64,000 nt of DNA from an uncultured Fibrobacter sp. (GCA_934691725.1 CAKUTF010000001.1:1-64000); one strand, 5' to 3'; positions 1 to 9,182 are shown, numbered from the stretch's first letter. The notes: generated by a model from the letters alone, not told the origin. Program-made: numbers and translations.

Positions 1-459
1 TCGGGTACGGCTTGCGCCTCTGCCTTGCTTCTTTCATGACGTTATTATAGTATATTCTCGCTATGAAAACAAGCTCTTAGTGCTGGGAGCTTAGATTTGC
101 AGACATCTATGTTCTTGTATCTTAAAAGTTTGACGTCTGCGGTTCTAAGCTCTAAGCTCTCTCAACTAAGCTCTGAATAGCTCGACAAGCTCGCTAGCCT
201 GTCAAATCCCATTCCTTAAAGGGGATTCCCCGGTCAAGCCGGGGAATGACATCATACCTTGTCCCGCTTGACTCTTCCCAAAAACCTTGACGTCAGCAGA
301 CTATTCCCTAATCCCTCATCCCTAATCCCTGAACTTAAATGTACACAGTTCTGACCACTGCACTCTGACCACTACCCACTGAATTAGACGTCCACGGACT
401 AGTCCCTAAACCTAGACGTCAGCGGTTCTAAGCTCTAAGTTCTCCCAACTAAGCTCTGA
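1..459. repeat. Intergenic mosaic of short repeats (copy A)
   Basis: No gene is visible here. The stretch is built from short recurring modules: AAGCTCTAAGCTCTCTCAAC at about 148-167, a 72-nt block at 180-251 ending in a GC-rich palindrome, CCTTGTCCCGCTTGACTC at 257-274, runs of the type ATCCCTCATCCCTAATCCCT near 310, and copies of the unit GACGTC(T/A)GCGG near 131, 289, 388 and 414. The 72-nt block and two other modules recur as reverse complements at 7769-8117, in a different order. Function is unknown. Confidence 0.75.
225..247. repeat. REP-like palindrome followed by GACA
   Basis: Perfect 9-bp arms ATTCCCCGG and CCGGGGAAT enclose the loop TCAAG, followed by GACA at 248-251. The same architecture occurs at 7772, 22321, 33262 and 36906 with different arm sequences. 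Confidence 0.75.
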
Positions 460-1761
460 CTAATCCCCCACACAACGGACAAAGCCTCTATAAATTTCAG
501 TTCCGTCTAATCCTATCCCATTGCATGTCGGACAAGGAGTACCGCCCACCAAAATGTTATAGTAATGAAAGGCTTCTTTAGCAGCTAGCATCGTAAACAA
601 CCCTTCATCCGTTACATAGACAGCAAGCTTTCCATACATATACGACTCTTCTGGATATACATACGGATAATATCTAAGACTCTCAACATAACCCCATGCA
701 GGCAATGCAGAAAAACCAAACAAATCCACACCGTTGGTTCCTCGGCTTTGCCCTTCAGAAGTAATCCCTAATCCTGTTTGCTGCCAACAACTCCAACCGT
801 CGTCCCCCGCGCCTTTACAACCAGCCCAGCCATAATTAGCCCCAAGCGCAAGCATCGGCTCGACACCTTGGCCTTGCGCCTTCACAAAAGCAAGCAATTC
901 GTTCCATTCGCTGCTGTCCGGAAGATGGAACCCGGCAGGGCATAGCCCGGCCTTGTCCGAGACAGAAAGGCTTTCGGCTTCATACAGGCGTCCCGAACTA
1001 AGAATCAATTCATCGCTAGAATCCGCAAATGCGCGATCAAGGTAACGAATAAACGAAGTACCAAGCCGCCACTTATCCCTCAAGAATGCGCAAATAGCAC
1101 TCGTATCCGTTGTATAACAAGCCTTGGGATTATTTGTAAGGCTACCCGGAATATCCAATCGCAAATCTTCCGCCATCCAGGTCTGCGTTCCTATCCGAAC
1201 AGTCCGATAGACTTCGGAATCCCGTACATCGGTAACAGTCCCGAAAACAGGTCTTTCAAAAATTTTGTCTTCAAAGCAAAAATTCGACTTCGGGTCAAAA
1301 GGCTCGACCCCACAAATCGCCTGGTAAAGGAAAGTCGTATCCGAACCGCAAACCTGGAGAAAAATCCAGTTTTCCTTTTCGATTATCGAGCAACTTGCCA
1401 AAGAGCCGTCCTCGCCATTAACCCCAAGCGTCCCATCCGCACCGTTCTTTCCATGATAGATGACCCCGACGGAATCGCCATCGCAAACCATCCGGTAGCC
1501 CAAAGAATCCTTTAAAATTTCGAAATCACAGGCGAGCTTTTCTCTACGGGAAGCAAGCGGAAACCAGCCGGTATCGCCACATACATAGGCGCTTTTCCTT
1601 TCGGCGACATAGAGCATTTTTCCGAGCGTCTCGCTTGAACATTCCCCGAGCGAAACCGTTTCCATCCCGGATGGCGAGACAACCTGCGTCACATCATCAC
1701 CGCAGGCGACGAAAAAAAACGAAACCAAAAGACTGGACAAAAAGAGTTTACCTGTTTTCAT
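460..1761 (-). CDS. FISUMP-domain lipoprotein (paralogue 1)
   Basis: A 433-residue predicted lipoprotein, with signal peptide and lipobox ending at Cys20. After an N-terminal region with paired cysteines (about 40-95) comes a short Gly-X-Y collagen-like stretch at about 104-121. The FISUMP domain follows, with core VRIGTQTWMAEDL near residue 190 and the usual ending RCVGD. The family is expanded in Fibrobacter and is predicted to act at the cell surface; its activity is not established. The gene is the last of three tandem paralogues, 34 bp downstream of the previous one, so they are probably co-transcribed. An AGGA ribosome site precedes the ATG. The mosaic repeat begins directly after the stop codon. 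Confidence 0.9.
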   Translation of the reverse strand: MKTGKLFLSSLLVSFFFVACGDDVTQVVSPSGMETVSLGECSSETLGKMLYVAERKSAYVCGDTGWFPLASRREKLACDFEILKDSLGYRMVCDGDSVGVIYHGKNGADGTLGVNGEDGSLASCSIIEKENWIFLQVCGSDTTFLYQAICGVEPFDPKSNFCFEDKIFERPVFGTVTDVRDSEVYRTVRIGTQTWMAEDLRLDIPGSLTNNPKACYTTDTSAICAFLRDKWRLGTSFIRYLDRAFADSSDELILSSGRLYEAESLSVSDKAGLCPAGFHLPDSSEWNELLAFVKAQGQGVEPMLALGANYGWAGCKGAGDDGWSCWQQTGLGITSEGQSRGTNGVDLFGFSALPAWGYVESLRYYPYVYPEESYMYGKLAVYVTDEGLFTMLAAKEAFHYYNILVGGTPCPTCNGIGLDGTEIYRGFVRCVGD

Positions 1762-1795
1762 TGAAGATTCCTACCTCGGAGTAAAATTCTGATTT

Positions 1796-3037
1796 TCAGT
1801 CCTCTTCATCACGAACACAACGGACGCTTGATAAAGATTCCCAATCACGCTCATATCCATAGTCTATTCTCTTGAAAGAATTAGATGTATATATACGGCT
1901 CATTCCATTCCAAGCAGATAGCTGGGCCGAAAGGTAAGAAAAGCAGTCGCCAGTTCTTGCACAATAAACAGAATCGCCATGCGAAAAGTCCGCAACCCAA
2001 AAAGAAGCAATATCATCCATTATTGTCGTGTCGCCATCTCTAGAACCGGCAGGCTTTGCGTCAAACCCAAACAAGTCGATTCCGTTATCACCACCCACGG
2101 CATCCCATCCCGTTCTCGACTTCAAAACCTTGCCAATTCCTTCGTCCGCCATCCGGTCCACCGAGTTAAACAGCCCAGTCCATTCCTCGAATGTCGGAAT
2201 ATGCCAGCCTTCCGGGCAGATGCCTCGCTCCGGTGCTCCCAGGCTACATTCAGTAACTTTCTGCTCCCCATCATCATCGACAAGACCATAAGGATTCGAA
2301 CATATAAGAGGAGATCCTCTGTACTTGCCAGTAAAATCAATCATGTCAGACCACTTATAGTAGCGTCCGTATTCCAGGCAACGCAGCGTATCGTCTAGGC
2401 AAGAACTGCTGTCCGTTACAAAGCGAAGATTGTCCGCCATCCAAGTTTGGCTCCCGATTTTGACCGTCCGATAGCTGTTGCCGTCGCGCTCATCGACAAG
2501 CGTATCATAGACGACTTGCGCATAAAGCCTTTCTCTGTAGCAAAAACGCGTCGCCGGGTCATAGGGTTCGCCGCCGCACAGCGCTTTCGAAAGCACGGTC
2601 GAATCCTCGCCGCAAATCTGCAGAATCGTTCCGTCGGCGTTGTCGGTAAAAAAGCAATCCCTTCCATCCAGGCCGCTTTTTCCCTGCTCGCCCTTTGCTC
2701 CGTCCTGTCCGTCCGTTCCGTTCAAAACCGTTCCCACCGTGTCCTCGCCACAGACGATTTTATAGCCGGAACTATCCGAAAGGGCTTTCAAGACGCAAGG
2801 CTCCGTCTCGGGTTTTGATACCAGATTTTCCCATTTCGAATTTTCACAGACATATGCCGAAGCGTCTTCCGAAATTACCGCCATCTGCCCCTGGTTTTCG
2901 GGGGAACATTCCGGCAGGGAATCCGCCTTTCCGACAACGACGGTCTCCACGGGGCGAACGACATCCGTCACGGAATCGCTACAAGCCGTCAAGAGCGCCG
3001 CAGCGCAGATTGCAAGGGAAAGTTTTCCTATTTTCAT
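1796..3037 (-). CDS. FISUMP-domain lipoprotein (paralogue 2)
   Basis: A 413-residue lipoprotein of the same architecture as its neighbours: signal peptide with lipidated Cys19, a cysteine-bearing N-terminal region, a clear collagen-like tract of seven Gly-X-Y triplets at about 107-127, then a FISUMP domain with VKIGSQTWMADNLR and the end motif SSVRCVRD. I chose the ATG at 3037 because AGAGGA lies 7 nt upstream; an in-frame TTG at 3043 is the alternative. It is the middle gene of the FISUMP trio, 32 bp after the upstream gene. The role of the family is unknown beyond a predicted envelope or surface location. Confidence 0.9.
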   Translation of the reverse strand: MKIGKLSLAICAAALLTACSDSVTDVVRPVETVVVGKADSLPECSPENQGQMAVISEDASAYVCENSKWENLVSKPETEPCVLKALSDSSGYKIVCGEDTVGTVLNGTDGQDGAKGEQGKSGLDGRDCFFTDNADGTILQICGEDSTVLSKALCGGEPYDPATRFCYRERLYAQVVYDTLVDERDGNSYRTVKIGSQTWMADNLRFVTDSSSCLDDTLRCLEYGRYYKWSDMIDFTGKYRGSPLICSNPYGLVDDDGEQKVTECSLGAPERGICPEGWHIPTFEEWTGLFNSVDRMADEGIGKVLKSRTGWDAVGGDNGIDLFGFDAKPAGSRDGDTTIMDDIASFWVADFSHGDSVYCARTGDCFSYLSAQLSAWNGMSRIYTSNSFKRIDYGYERDWESLSSVRCVRDEED

Positions 3038-3069
3038 CGACAAATCCTCTTATTTAAATTCCTTGGCAA

Positions 3070-4182
3070 CTAGCCATCATCCCGAATACATCTGACCGAG
3101 GAACCTTTCGTAATGCCCTCGTTCTCTACATATCTTACACCACTGAAAGAATTGTCAAGGGAGGCATAACTGTCAAAGACAAAATAACCGCCTTCAGCAC
3201 TCAGAAAATGCGCATCTATAGAAATTCTGTAAAAATCCCTAGATTGAATACAAGGCCCCTCAAGATGCTCTTCCATGAAACCGCCCGGAAGCGCACCAAA
3301 GCCGAACTCGTCCGTCGCCGGAATATTTTTAGGCCAGCCCGTTACAGAACGCAGGCTGCCCCCCACGTTTCCCGCGCCATTTTCCGTCACAAAAGCGAAC
3401 AGGGATTTCCACTCCGTCGAATCCGGCATGTGCCAACCGACAGGGCAGAGTTTTTCAATTTCCCGGTTTGTATAAAGCCGTCCAAACTTTTCACAATACT
3501 CTGCATTCTTTTCGTAGCAAACCCCAAGCAGGAACCTGCTATACCTATCGATTTTATCACGGCAAGCATCCTTAATCTCTTGATAGTCATAAATCTTGTA
3601 TTCTAAATAGTTCAAGTTCTCCGCCATCCACACCTGCTCGCCGATTCGGACCGTCCGATACAGCCGCATATTCCGCGAATCGCAAAAGGCGCTGTCCGGA
3701 TCATAGAATACATCCCGGCAAAAAGCCTTGTAAAGCATCACGGAATCCTCACCGCAAATCTGCCAGAACGAACCGTCGCCGTTATCCGCCGAGCGGCACG
3801 TCTTGCCTGCGGCACCGTTTTCGCCAGCGTCCCCGGCTTCGCCGTCCTTGCCGTTCTTTCCGTTCGAGACAACGCCGAGCGAATCCCCGTCGCAGACAAT
3901 CTTGCTGCCCGAACTGTCCGGGAGCATCTCCGTCACGCAGGAATGCCCTTTTACGTCCGGCGTAAGGCTCTTCCAGCCCGAATCCAGGCACACATAGACT
4001 TCTTCCTTTTTCGGAATCAAGAACATCCCGCCGATATTTTTCGCATCGCACTCGGGAAGCGAATCCACGTCCGCAGCGATTTCCAAGCCCTGGGGTTCTC
4101 CCGCGACGGTCCTTGTCACATCGTCACCGCAAGCGGCAAAGAGCACGACAGTCAAAATGCCAAGCGCACACCATTTTACCAT
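3070..4182 (-). CDS. FISUMP-domain lipoprotein (paralogue 3, promoter-proximal)
   Basis: A 370-residue lipoprotein with the lipobox at Cys18. A Gly-X-Y tract of seven triplets (about 108-128) joins a cysteine-containing N-terminal region to a FISUMP domain carrying VRIGEQVWMAENLNYL and ending SSVRCIRDDG. It is the first gene of the three-gene minus-strand FISUMP unit. It is shorter than its two paralogues, mainly in the FISUMP domain. Surface attachment through the lipid anchor is predicted; the function is not known. Confidence 0.9.
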   Translation of the reverse strand: MVKWCALGILTVVLFAACGDDVTRTVAGEPQGLEIAADVDSLPECDAKNIGGMFLIPKKEEVYVCLDSGWKSLTPDVKGHSCVTEMLPDSSGSKIVCDGDSLGVVSNGKNGKDGEAGDAGENGAAGKTCRSADNGDGSFWQICGEDSVMLYKAFCRDVFYDPDSAFCDSRNMRLYRTVRIGEQVWMAENLNYLEYKIYDYQEIKDACRDKIDRYSRFLLGVCYEKNAEYCEKFGRLYTNREIEKLCPVGWHMPDSTEWKSLFAFVTENGAGNVGGSLRSVTGWPKNIPATDEFGFGALPGGFMEEHLEGPCIQSRDFYRISIDAHFLSAEGGYFVFDSYASLDNSFSGVRYVENEGITKGSSVRCIRDDG

Positions 4183-4296
4183 AAAAATCCCTTTGTGCGA
4201 GTTGTTCCGGTTTCTATAACTTTCAAACAGCCTCGTTAAAACCGTTTTTCAATTAGCAAATATAACTTATCGTTTTCAAAAGAGAGGTAAAGGATT

Positions 4297-5448
4297 TCAG
4301 CTCCGGGAGATTTTCGTCAATTTCAAGTGCATAAAGAACATAAGCGACAAGAACAGGATTAAATACACAGGCAAAAGCGAAACGCCCAAATTTCTTGCGA
4401 CAAGCCCGAATAGCGGAGGCATCAAGGTAGTCCCGATATAAGCGCTCGCCATCTGGATTCCCACAAAGGCCTGCGAATTTTTCGCCCCGAAACGTTCCGG
4501 CGTCGAATGGATGATGCAAGGATAAACCGGCGCACAGCCAAGCCCGATAGCGACAAGTCCCGTCAAGGAAAGCGCTTTCACCGGCAAGAACAAAAGGAAA
4601 ATCCCAGCAAGAATGACGCACAGCCCGAGCCGAATCATCCGGTCATCGGAAAGTCGCATCGTGACAAATCCCGAAAGCGCACGCCCGACCGTTATCCCCA
4701 CAAAGAAAAGCCCGGCAAGCCCTGCCGAAACCTCTACCGAAAAACCGCAGGCACCGTTCAGATAGCTCGCTGCCCAAAGTCCCGCCGTCTGTTCCACGGC
4801 GCTGTAACAAAAGAAGCAAAGCATCATCTCTTTGGCCCCGGCGATTCCAAGCGCCTTGCGAAGCGGCAACGGTTCCAACTTTTGCGAATTCCCTGCGACC
4901 AAATTTCTTTTCCACAGGGGAAGGCTCGCGAACAAGACCGCGACAAGACCGAACTGGACAACCGAAACAATCCGGTAGCCGCCTGTCCAGCTCATCCCGT
5001 GCGAAAGCGCATACCCCATCGCGTATGGCCCGAGTGTCGCTCCGATCCCCCACATGCAATGGAGCCAGCTCATGTGACGGCTCTTGTAATGCAGCGCAAC
5101 ATAGTTGTTGAGAGCGGCATCGACAGATCCCGCCCCGAGACCATAGGGCACAGCCCACAGGCAAAGTTCCCCGAACGAACCGCTCGCCGAAAAACCGAAA
5201 AGCGCAACAGCGGTCAGAAGCACGCTAAAGGCGTTTACCTTTCCCGCGCCCCAAAGATGCGTCACCCGATCGCTCACAAGCGACGACACGACCGTCCCCA
5301 CCGCGATGATCATCGACAGGATGCCCGCATACGAAATAGGCGTCCCGAATTCCGGGTAAATGGAAGGCCAAGCCGATCCGAGCAGCGAATCGGGAAGACC
5401 CAGGCTCACAAATGAAACGTAAATGACCGCTAAAAGCAGATTTGCCAT
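4297..5448 (-). CDS. MFS transporter
   Basis: A 383-residue polytopic membrane protein with about 12 hydrophobic segments, typical of the major facilitator superfamily. The overall look, with motifs such as LGLPDSLLGSAWP at the start and GLGCAPVYPCIIH in the second half, resembles the FucP/YfkF-like sugar or drug proton symporters. The substrate cannot be told from sequence. An upstream in-frame TTG exists at 5457, but the ATG at 5448 is preferred. It stands alone between the AIPR gene upstream (a terminator-like hairpin lies between them) and the FISUMP genes downstream. Confidence 0.85.
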   Translation of the reverse strand: MANLLLAVIYVSFVSLGLPDSLLGSAWPSIYPEFGTPISYAGILSMIIAVGTVVSSLVSDRVTHLWGAGKVNAFSVLLTAVALFGFSASGSFGELCLWAVPYGLGAGSVDAALNNYVALHYKSRHMSWLHCMWGIGATLGPYAMGYALSHGMSWTGGYRIVSVVQFGLVAVLFASLPLWKRNLVAGNSQKLEPLPLRKALGIAGAKEMMLCFFCYSAVEQTAGLWAASYLNGACGFSVEVSAGLAGLFFVGITVGRALSGFVTMRLSDDRMIRLGLCVILAGIFLLFLPVKALSLTGLVAIGLGCAPVYPCIIHSTPERFGAKNSQAFVGIQMASAYIGTTLMPPLFGLVARNLGVSLLPVYLILFLSLMFFMHLKLTKISRS

Positions 5449-5461
5449 CGCCGTCAAATAT

Positions 5462-5490
5462 AAAAAGGCCTGAATCGCTTCAGACCTTTT
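5462..5490 (-). terminator. Hairpin terminator downstream of the AIPR gene
   Basis: Arms AAAAGG-CTGAA and TTCAG-CCTTTT surround a TCGC loop with one C/A internal mismatch. On the minus strand a T-run follows, 26 bp after the AIPR stop codon. It also overlaps the leader of the MFS gene. Confidence 0.6.
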
Positions 5491-5515
5491 CCGCCTTTTA
5501 GGAGAACGACGAAAA

Positions 5516-7399
5516 TCACTTCAAAAAGACATCGATATCGCCCAGGCACTTTTCCCAGGACTTGTCCTTCGCCACGAGCATCTGCATGATCTTGTCGTAG
5601 GTCGCAGTCGTGCCGAAACCTTTCCACAGCCGCCGTTCAACGTTCTCGCCGGAATCCTTGTCGATTGTGGTGATCGTGTCGTAGTAGTCCTTGTTGTCCT
5701 TGAATTCGTTTACGAGGATCGATTTCAGATAGTCGCCGTAGATGTGCGACGCATACTTGAGCAGCGAATTGTTGAAGTCGATTTCGTTTACGACCAGATA
5801 TTCAAAATCCTGGATCGGGTTGCCGTAGATGAGCCAGTGGCGAAGCGCAATCGCTACGACGACATCGCGGACCGCGCTGCGGAAGAGGAACTTGTCCTCC
5901 AAACGACCGTTCCACGTGATGCGAGTGAGCGGGTTCGCGTCGTTCGCTTCAATCGAAACGCCTTTTCCCGGAACGACATTCCGGTTCTTGATCGGAAGCC
6001 GGGTGAGAAGCTGCCACGCCTTCGTATAGGCGATAGTCTTGCGCACAAAATCGCGTTCCTTGTCCGGAGCGACCCGCAGGAATGCGCCGAAGCAGTGCTG
6101 GTAAAGGCTTTCCTTGTCAAAAATGCAATCCGAAGAACGGCTTTCGGAAATTTTCCCGTCCATCATAAAGAGAGTCTTCGCGAGTTCGGGCCGCATACGG
6201 ACTTCGAGTTTGCGCGTGCGCGCCTTCAGGCGGACGCCGTCCTTATAGACGTAGGTAAAGCCTTCTTCCTGGTAACGTTGCCAGATGAAGAACTGCAAAT
6301 CGTCCGCCGCGCGAAGGTGGTAACTGAACACCGGGTTCTGGCGGTTGTTCGCCATCGTCACCTGGCGTAAGAAAGCATCCGCTTCGGGATAAGGCACCAC
6401 GACCTTGATCAGCACGAACGGATTTACCGGATTTTTGCTCTTTTTAAAATAGCTTTCGTAGGTAAAGAGGGACTGCGCCCCGTTGATAATCTTCGGACGT
6501 TCGATTTGCAGGACCTTCTTGCCGTCGCGGTCCTTCAGGCGCAGGTCGTCGCCCGTGAGCGTCATGCCGTTGTGGAGGAACGGGAAGTCGCTTGCGTCAT
6601 TCGCCTTTTCCATTTCCTGGAACGCATCGATAAGGGCGGCGTTCGTATGGGTCAGGTTTCCGAGATACGTGCGGATGTTGCTCGAAACGATCGCCATGTT
6701 GTGCTTTGTCTTGAGACGTTTTCCCAAAGACTGGTGGTAGTCGAAAATGGTGCGGATAGGACAGAATCCGACAAAGAGTTCTCCGCTCTTGCTTGTCATG
6801 TGAAGCGGTTCGTCCTGCATTACGATATCGAGCTTGTCATCGTTGTTGCGGAAATCCTTCGCGAGGTCGTCATGTTCCGCCCGGATTTCAAGCTTCGCCC
6901 GGACGTCGGACTTCCAGATGTTCAGCTTGCGACGCATATCCTTGAGCGTGCGTTCCATTTCCGCATCGGTCACATAACGGCTAGAAAGCGTCCGAAGCAC
7001 CGTGATTTCAAGTGTTTCCATGTAAGGGCGGCTCGCCGGCTGGTCTCCGTCATCGTCCGATTCCGGTGCGTCCATCTTGATGACATCCCACGGGTCGGCT
7101 TCTTCGCGAAGCGACATGAAAAACGGATTATCCGGATCGCTCGTGCGGAAAACAGCTATCTGGAGCTGTTTCAGGTCGTGCGCCAGATTGTGAACCGCCT
7201 TTTCAAGCGGGGTCGATTCGTCAATAAAAATGAAAATTTCGAGGAATCCCTGAGAATACTGGAATCCGTGGAAACATCCCTCTTCATCCAGGTTCAAGTG
7301 CCTTAAAGCCTTGATGCGATCCGTCGGATCGTTCGGGTTCAAGCTCAGCAAGCTGGCCACAAAAGAAAGTCTACGTTCTTGCGCTTTCGTCAGTTCCAT
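5516..7399 (-). CDS. AIPR family protein (abortive infection / phage resistance)
   Basis: A 627-residue cytoplasmic protein. The hallmarks of the AIPR family (PF10592) are in order: NIRTYLG at 241-247, FPFLHNGMTL at 272-281, KIINGAQS at 303-310 and an NNRQNPV segment about 40 residues further. Family members are linked to abortive-infection phage resistance and are often near restriction-modification genes, but the biochemical activity is poorly known. The N-terminal 200 residues may be a separate domain; I do not recognise it. GAGG lies 7 nt before the ATG. It is a single-gene unit with an AT-rich leader (7400-7560) and a repeat mosaic directly upstream, a setting that fits a mobile defence gene. 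No partner gene is adjacent. Confidence 0.88.
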   Translation of the reverse strand: MELTKAQERRLSFVASLLSLNPNDPTDRIKALRHLNLDEEGCFHGFQYSQGFLEIFIFIDESTPLEKAVHNLAHDLKQLQIAVFRTSDPDNPFFMSLREEADPWDVIKMDAPESDDDGDQPASRPYMETLEITVLRTLSSRYVTDAEMERTLKDMRRKLNIWKSDVRAKLEIRAEHDDLAKDFRNNDDKLDIVMQDEPLHMTSKSGELFVGFCPIRTIFDYHQSLGKRLKTKHNMAIVSSNIRTYLGNLTHTNAALIDAFQEMEKANDASDFPFLHNGMTLTGDDLRLKDRDGKKVLQIERPKIINGAQSLFTYESYFKKSKNPVNPFVLIKVVVPYPEADAFLRQVTMANNRQNPVFSYHLRAADDLQFFIWQRYQEEGFTYVYKDGVRLKARTRKLEVRMRPELAKTLFMMDGKISESRSSDCIFDKESLYQHCFGAFLRVAPDKERDFVRKTIAYTKAWQLLTRLPIKNRNVVPGKGVSIEANDANPLTRITWNGRLEDKFLFRSAVRDVVVAIALRHWLIYGNPIQDFEYLVVNEIDFNNSLLKYASHIYGDYLKSILVNEFKDNKDYYDTITTIDKDSGENVERRLWKGFGTTATYDKIMQMLVAKDKSWEKCLGDIDVFLK

Positions 7400-8424
7400 T
7401 TTAATCCTCTAGTAACTCCGGACCCGGAGTTTTAACTATGCCTATACATAGATAATTAAAATATCACTTCTTTTCGAGATTTTCCACGAAAAAAGATGTT
7501 TCAAAATTTTTACAAATTCTTTGATGAATATTTTCGTGCGTAAAATAACCATTTAAAATATTTTTGGAAAGCTATGAGAAACAAGGGGTGAGGTTGGGCT
7601 TTGCACTAAAACTGCGGATGTCTATGTTCAGTGGCTAGTGTGCAGTGGTCAGAGCCGCGGACGTCTAAGTTTTGGGATTAGGGACTAGGGAATAGGGATT
7701 AGTCCGCAGACATCTAAGCTTTGGAGACACGGTAAGCGGGGTTTCCAAGCGAACTGTTTCTGTTCACTGTCATTCCCCGGCTTGACCGGGGAATCCCCTT
7801 TAAGGAATGGGATTTGACAGGTTAGCGAGCTTGTCGAACTATGCCCGGTATCCAGAGCTTAGTTGAGAGAGCTTAGAGCTTAGAATTTCGGACATCTATG
7901 TTCTGGGATTAGGGAGTTGGGAACAGGGTCTAGGGATTAGTCCGCGGACATCTAAAAGAATGAGAAATTAGGAATGAGTAATGAGGAATTGGTCTGCGGA
8001 CGTCTAAGGGAATGAGGAATTAGCAATTAGCAATGAGAAATTGGTCTGCGGACGTCTAAGCTTAGTGGTCAGAGCATCAGACATCTAGGCTTTTGGGAAG
8101 AGTCAAGCGGGACAAGGGCCTTTGAAGAGAACGGTTAAGGAAACGAGGAATTAGGAATGCGGGATAAGGAAATGGTCTGTGGAGCGAGCTTTTTTACATG
8201 CTGAAGCCAGATTTGTATGAGACTTTACAGCTTGGTCTCAAACTTCTGCTTTCTGAGTCCTATTTCCTTTCAACTATCCACTATCGACTAGGCTCTGAAC
8301 CCACTGATTCCTGCCGAATATTCCCATTTGGAACGAAAAAAATGTCTGCCTATCCGCTCTTTCATCGCAAAAAGTCCGCAAAATTCGCAAAAATGCTATC
8401 ATTTGAAAAAATGGAGTCGATACT
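7400..8424. repeat. Long intergenic region with mosaic repeats (copy B)
   Basis: About 1 kb without a convincing gene. 7400-7560 is AT-rich and probably carries the AIPR promoter. 7612-8091 contains about eight copies of a punctuating unit close to TCYGCRGACRTCTAWG (near 7612, 7655, 7703, 7887, 7941, 7993, 8044 and 8075). They are separated by unequal fillers of two kinds, GGGATTAGGGACTAGGG-like and AATGAGGAATTAGCAAT-like. 7769-7840 is the reverse complement of 180-251 with two differences; 7855-7884 and 8091-8117 also match modules of copy A inverted. A 76-codon open frame at 8198-8428 has no support as a gene. Confidence 0.75.
7772..7794. repeat. REP-like palindrome (inverted relative to 225-247)
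   Basis: ATTCCCCGG and CCGGGGAAT enclose CTTGA, preceded by TGTC. This is the reverse complement of the element at 225-247 and lies inside a 72-nt block shared with it. Confidence 0.75.
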
Positions 8425-9177
8425 ATGAATCTTCTCGAAGTCATTGCCAAGGCAAAAGCCGAAAAAGCGAAAAAACTGGATCTTGCGGGAATGCACCTGC
8501 GCCTCCTCCCGTCGCAGCTCTTCGAACTCGAAGATTTAGAGGAGCTTGTCCTCGACCAGAACCTGCTCGTGGAACTTCCCGACGAAATCGGTCGGCTCAA
8601 GAAACTCAAGAGCCTTTCCGTCAGCGAAAACGACCTGATGGAACTACCCGAAGCGCTTGCCGAACTTTCACGGCTCGAAAACCTGTATCTAGGCTACAAC
8701 AGCCTGTCCGAACTTCCAAGGCAAATCGGAGCGCTCAAGAATCTGAAAAAAGTGAACATCGCGCGGAACCAGCTGTTCGGACTGCCCGATGAAATCGGCA
8801 ACTGGGAAAACGTGGAAAAGCTTTCCCTGCACGACAACATGCTTTCGAAGATTCCCGAAACTTTGGGCAAGATGAAGCGCCTCGAAAAACTCTACCTGGA
8901 CAACAACGACCTTTCGACGATTCCTGCGAGCATCGGAGAGCTCGAAAGTCTCGAAGTCCTGATGATTTCGGGAAACAACCTCGTCGCTTTACCGGCATCT
9001 GTCGGCAAGCTGCAAAAACTCCGTGAACTGGTTCTCGACGAAAACGAGCTGGATTCCATCCCGGAAGAACTTTCCGAATGCTCCGCGCTCAAGTCGCTTT
9101 CCCTGGTAAACAACCCTCTTTCGGAATCGCTGCCCAAGGCTCTCGCCAACAGACAGGGCCTGAAAATCGATTCGTAA
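8425..9177 (+). CDS. Leucine-rich repeat protein
   Basis: A 250-residue protein made almost wholly of about nine LRR units of 23 residues, of the type LPxxIGxLxxLxxLxLxxNxL, from about residue 15 to 235. There is no signal peptide or membrane segment, so a cytoplasmic protein-binding role is likely; the partner is unknown. GGAG lies 8 nt before the ATG. The S41 protease gene starts 5 nt after the stop codon, so the two are almost certainly co-transcribed. Confidence 0.85.
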   Translation: MNLLEVIAKAKAEKAKKLDLAGMHLRLLPSQLFELEDLEELVLDQNLLVELPDEIGRLKKLKSLSVSENDLMELPEALAELSRLENLYLGYNSLSELPRQIGALKNLKKVNIARNQLFGLPDEIGNWENVEKLSLHDNMLSKIPETLGKMKRLEKLYLDNNDLSTIPASIGELESLEVLMISGNNLVALPASVGKLQKLRELVLDENELDSIPEELSECSALKSLSLVNNPLSESLPKALANRQGLKIDS

Positions 9178-9182
9178 CCGAT

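Noticed and set aside
7612..8091. Possible CRISPR array
   Set aside because: Unit spacing is irregular, the fillers themselves repeat, units are imperfect, and no cas genes are present.
8198..8428. 76-codon plus-strand frame before the LRR gene
   Set aside because: No ribosome site, low-quality composition, and it overlaps the LRR start region in another frame.
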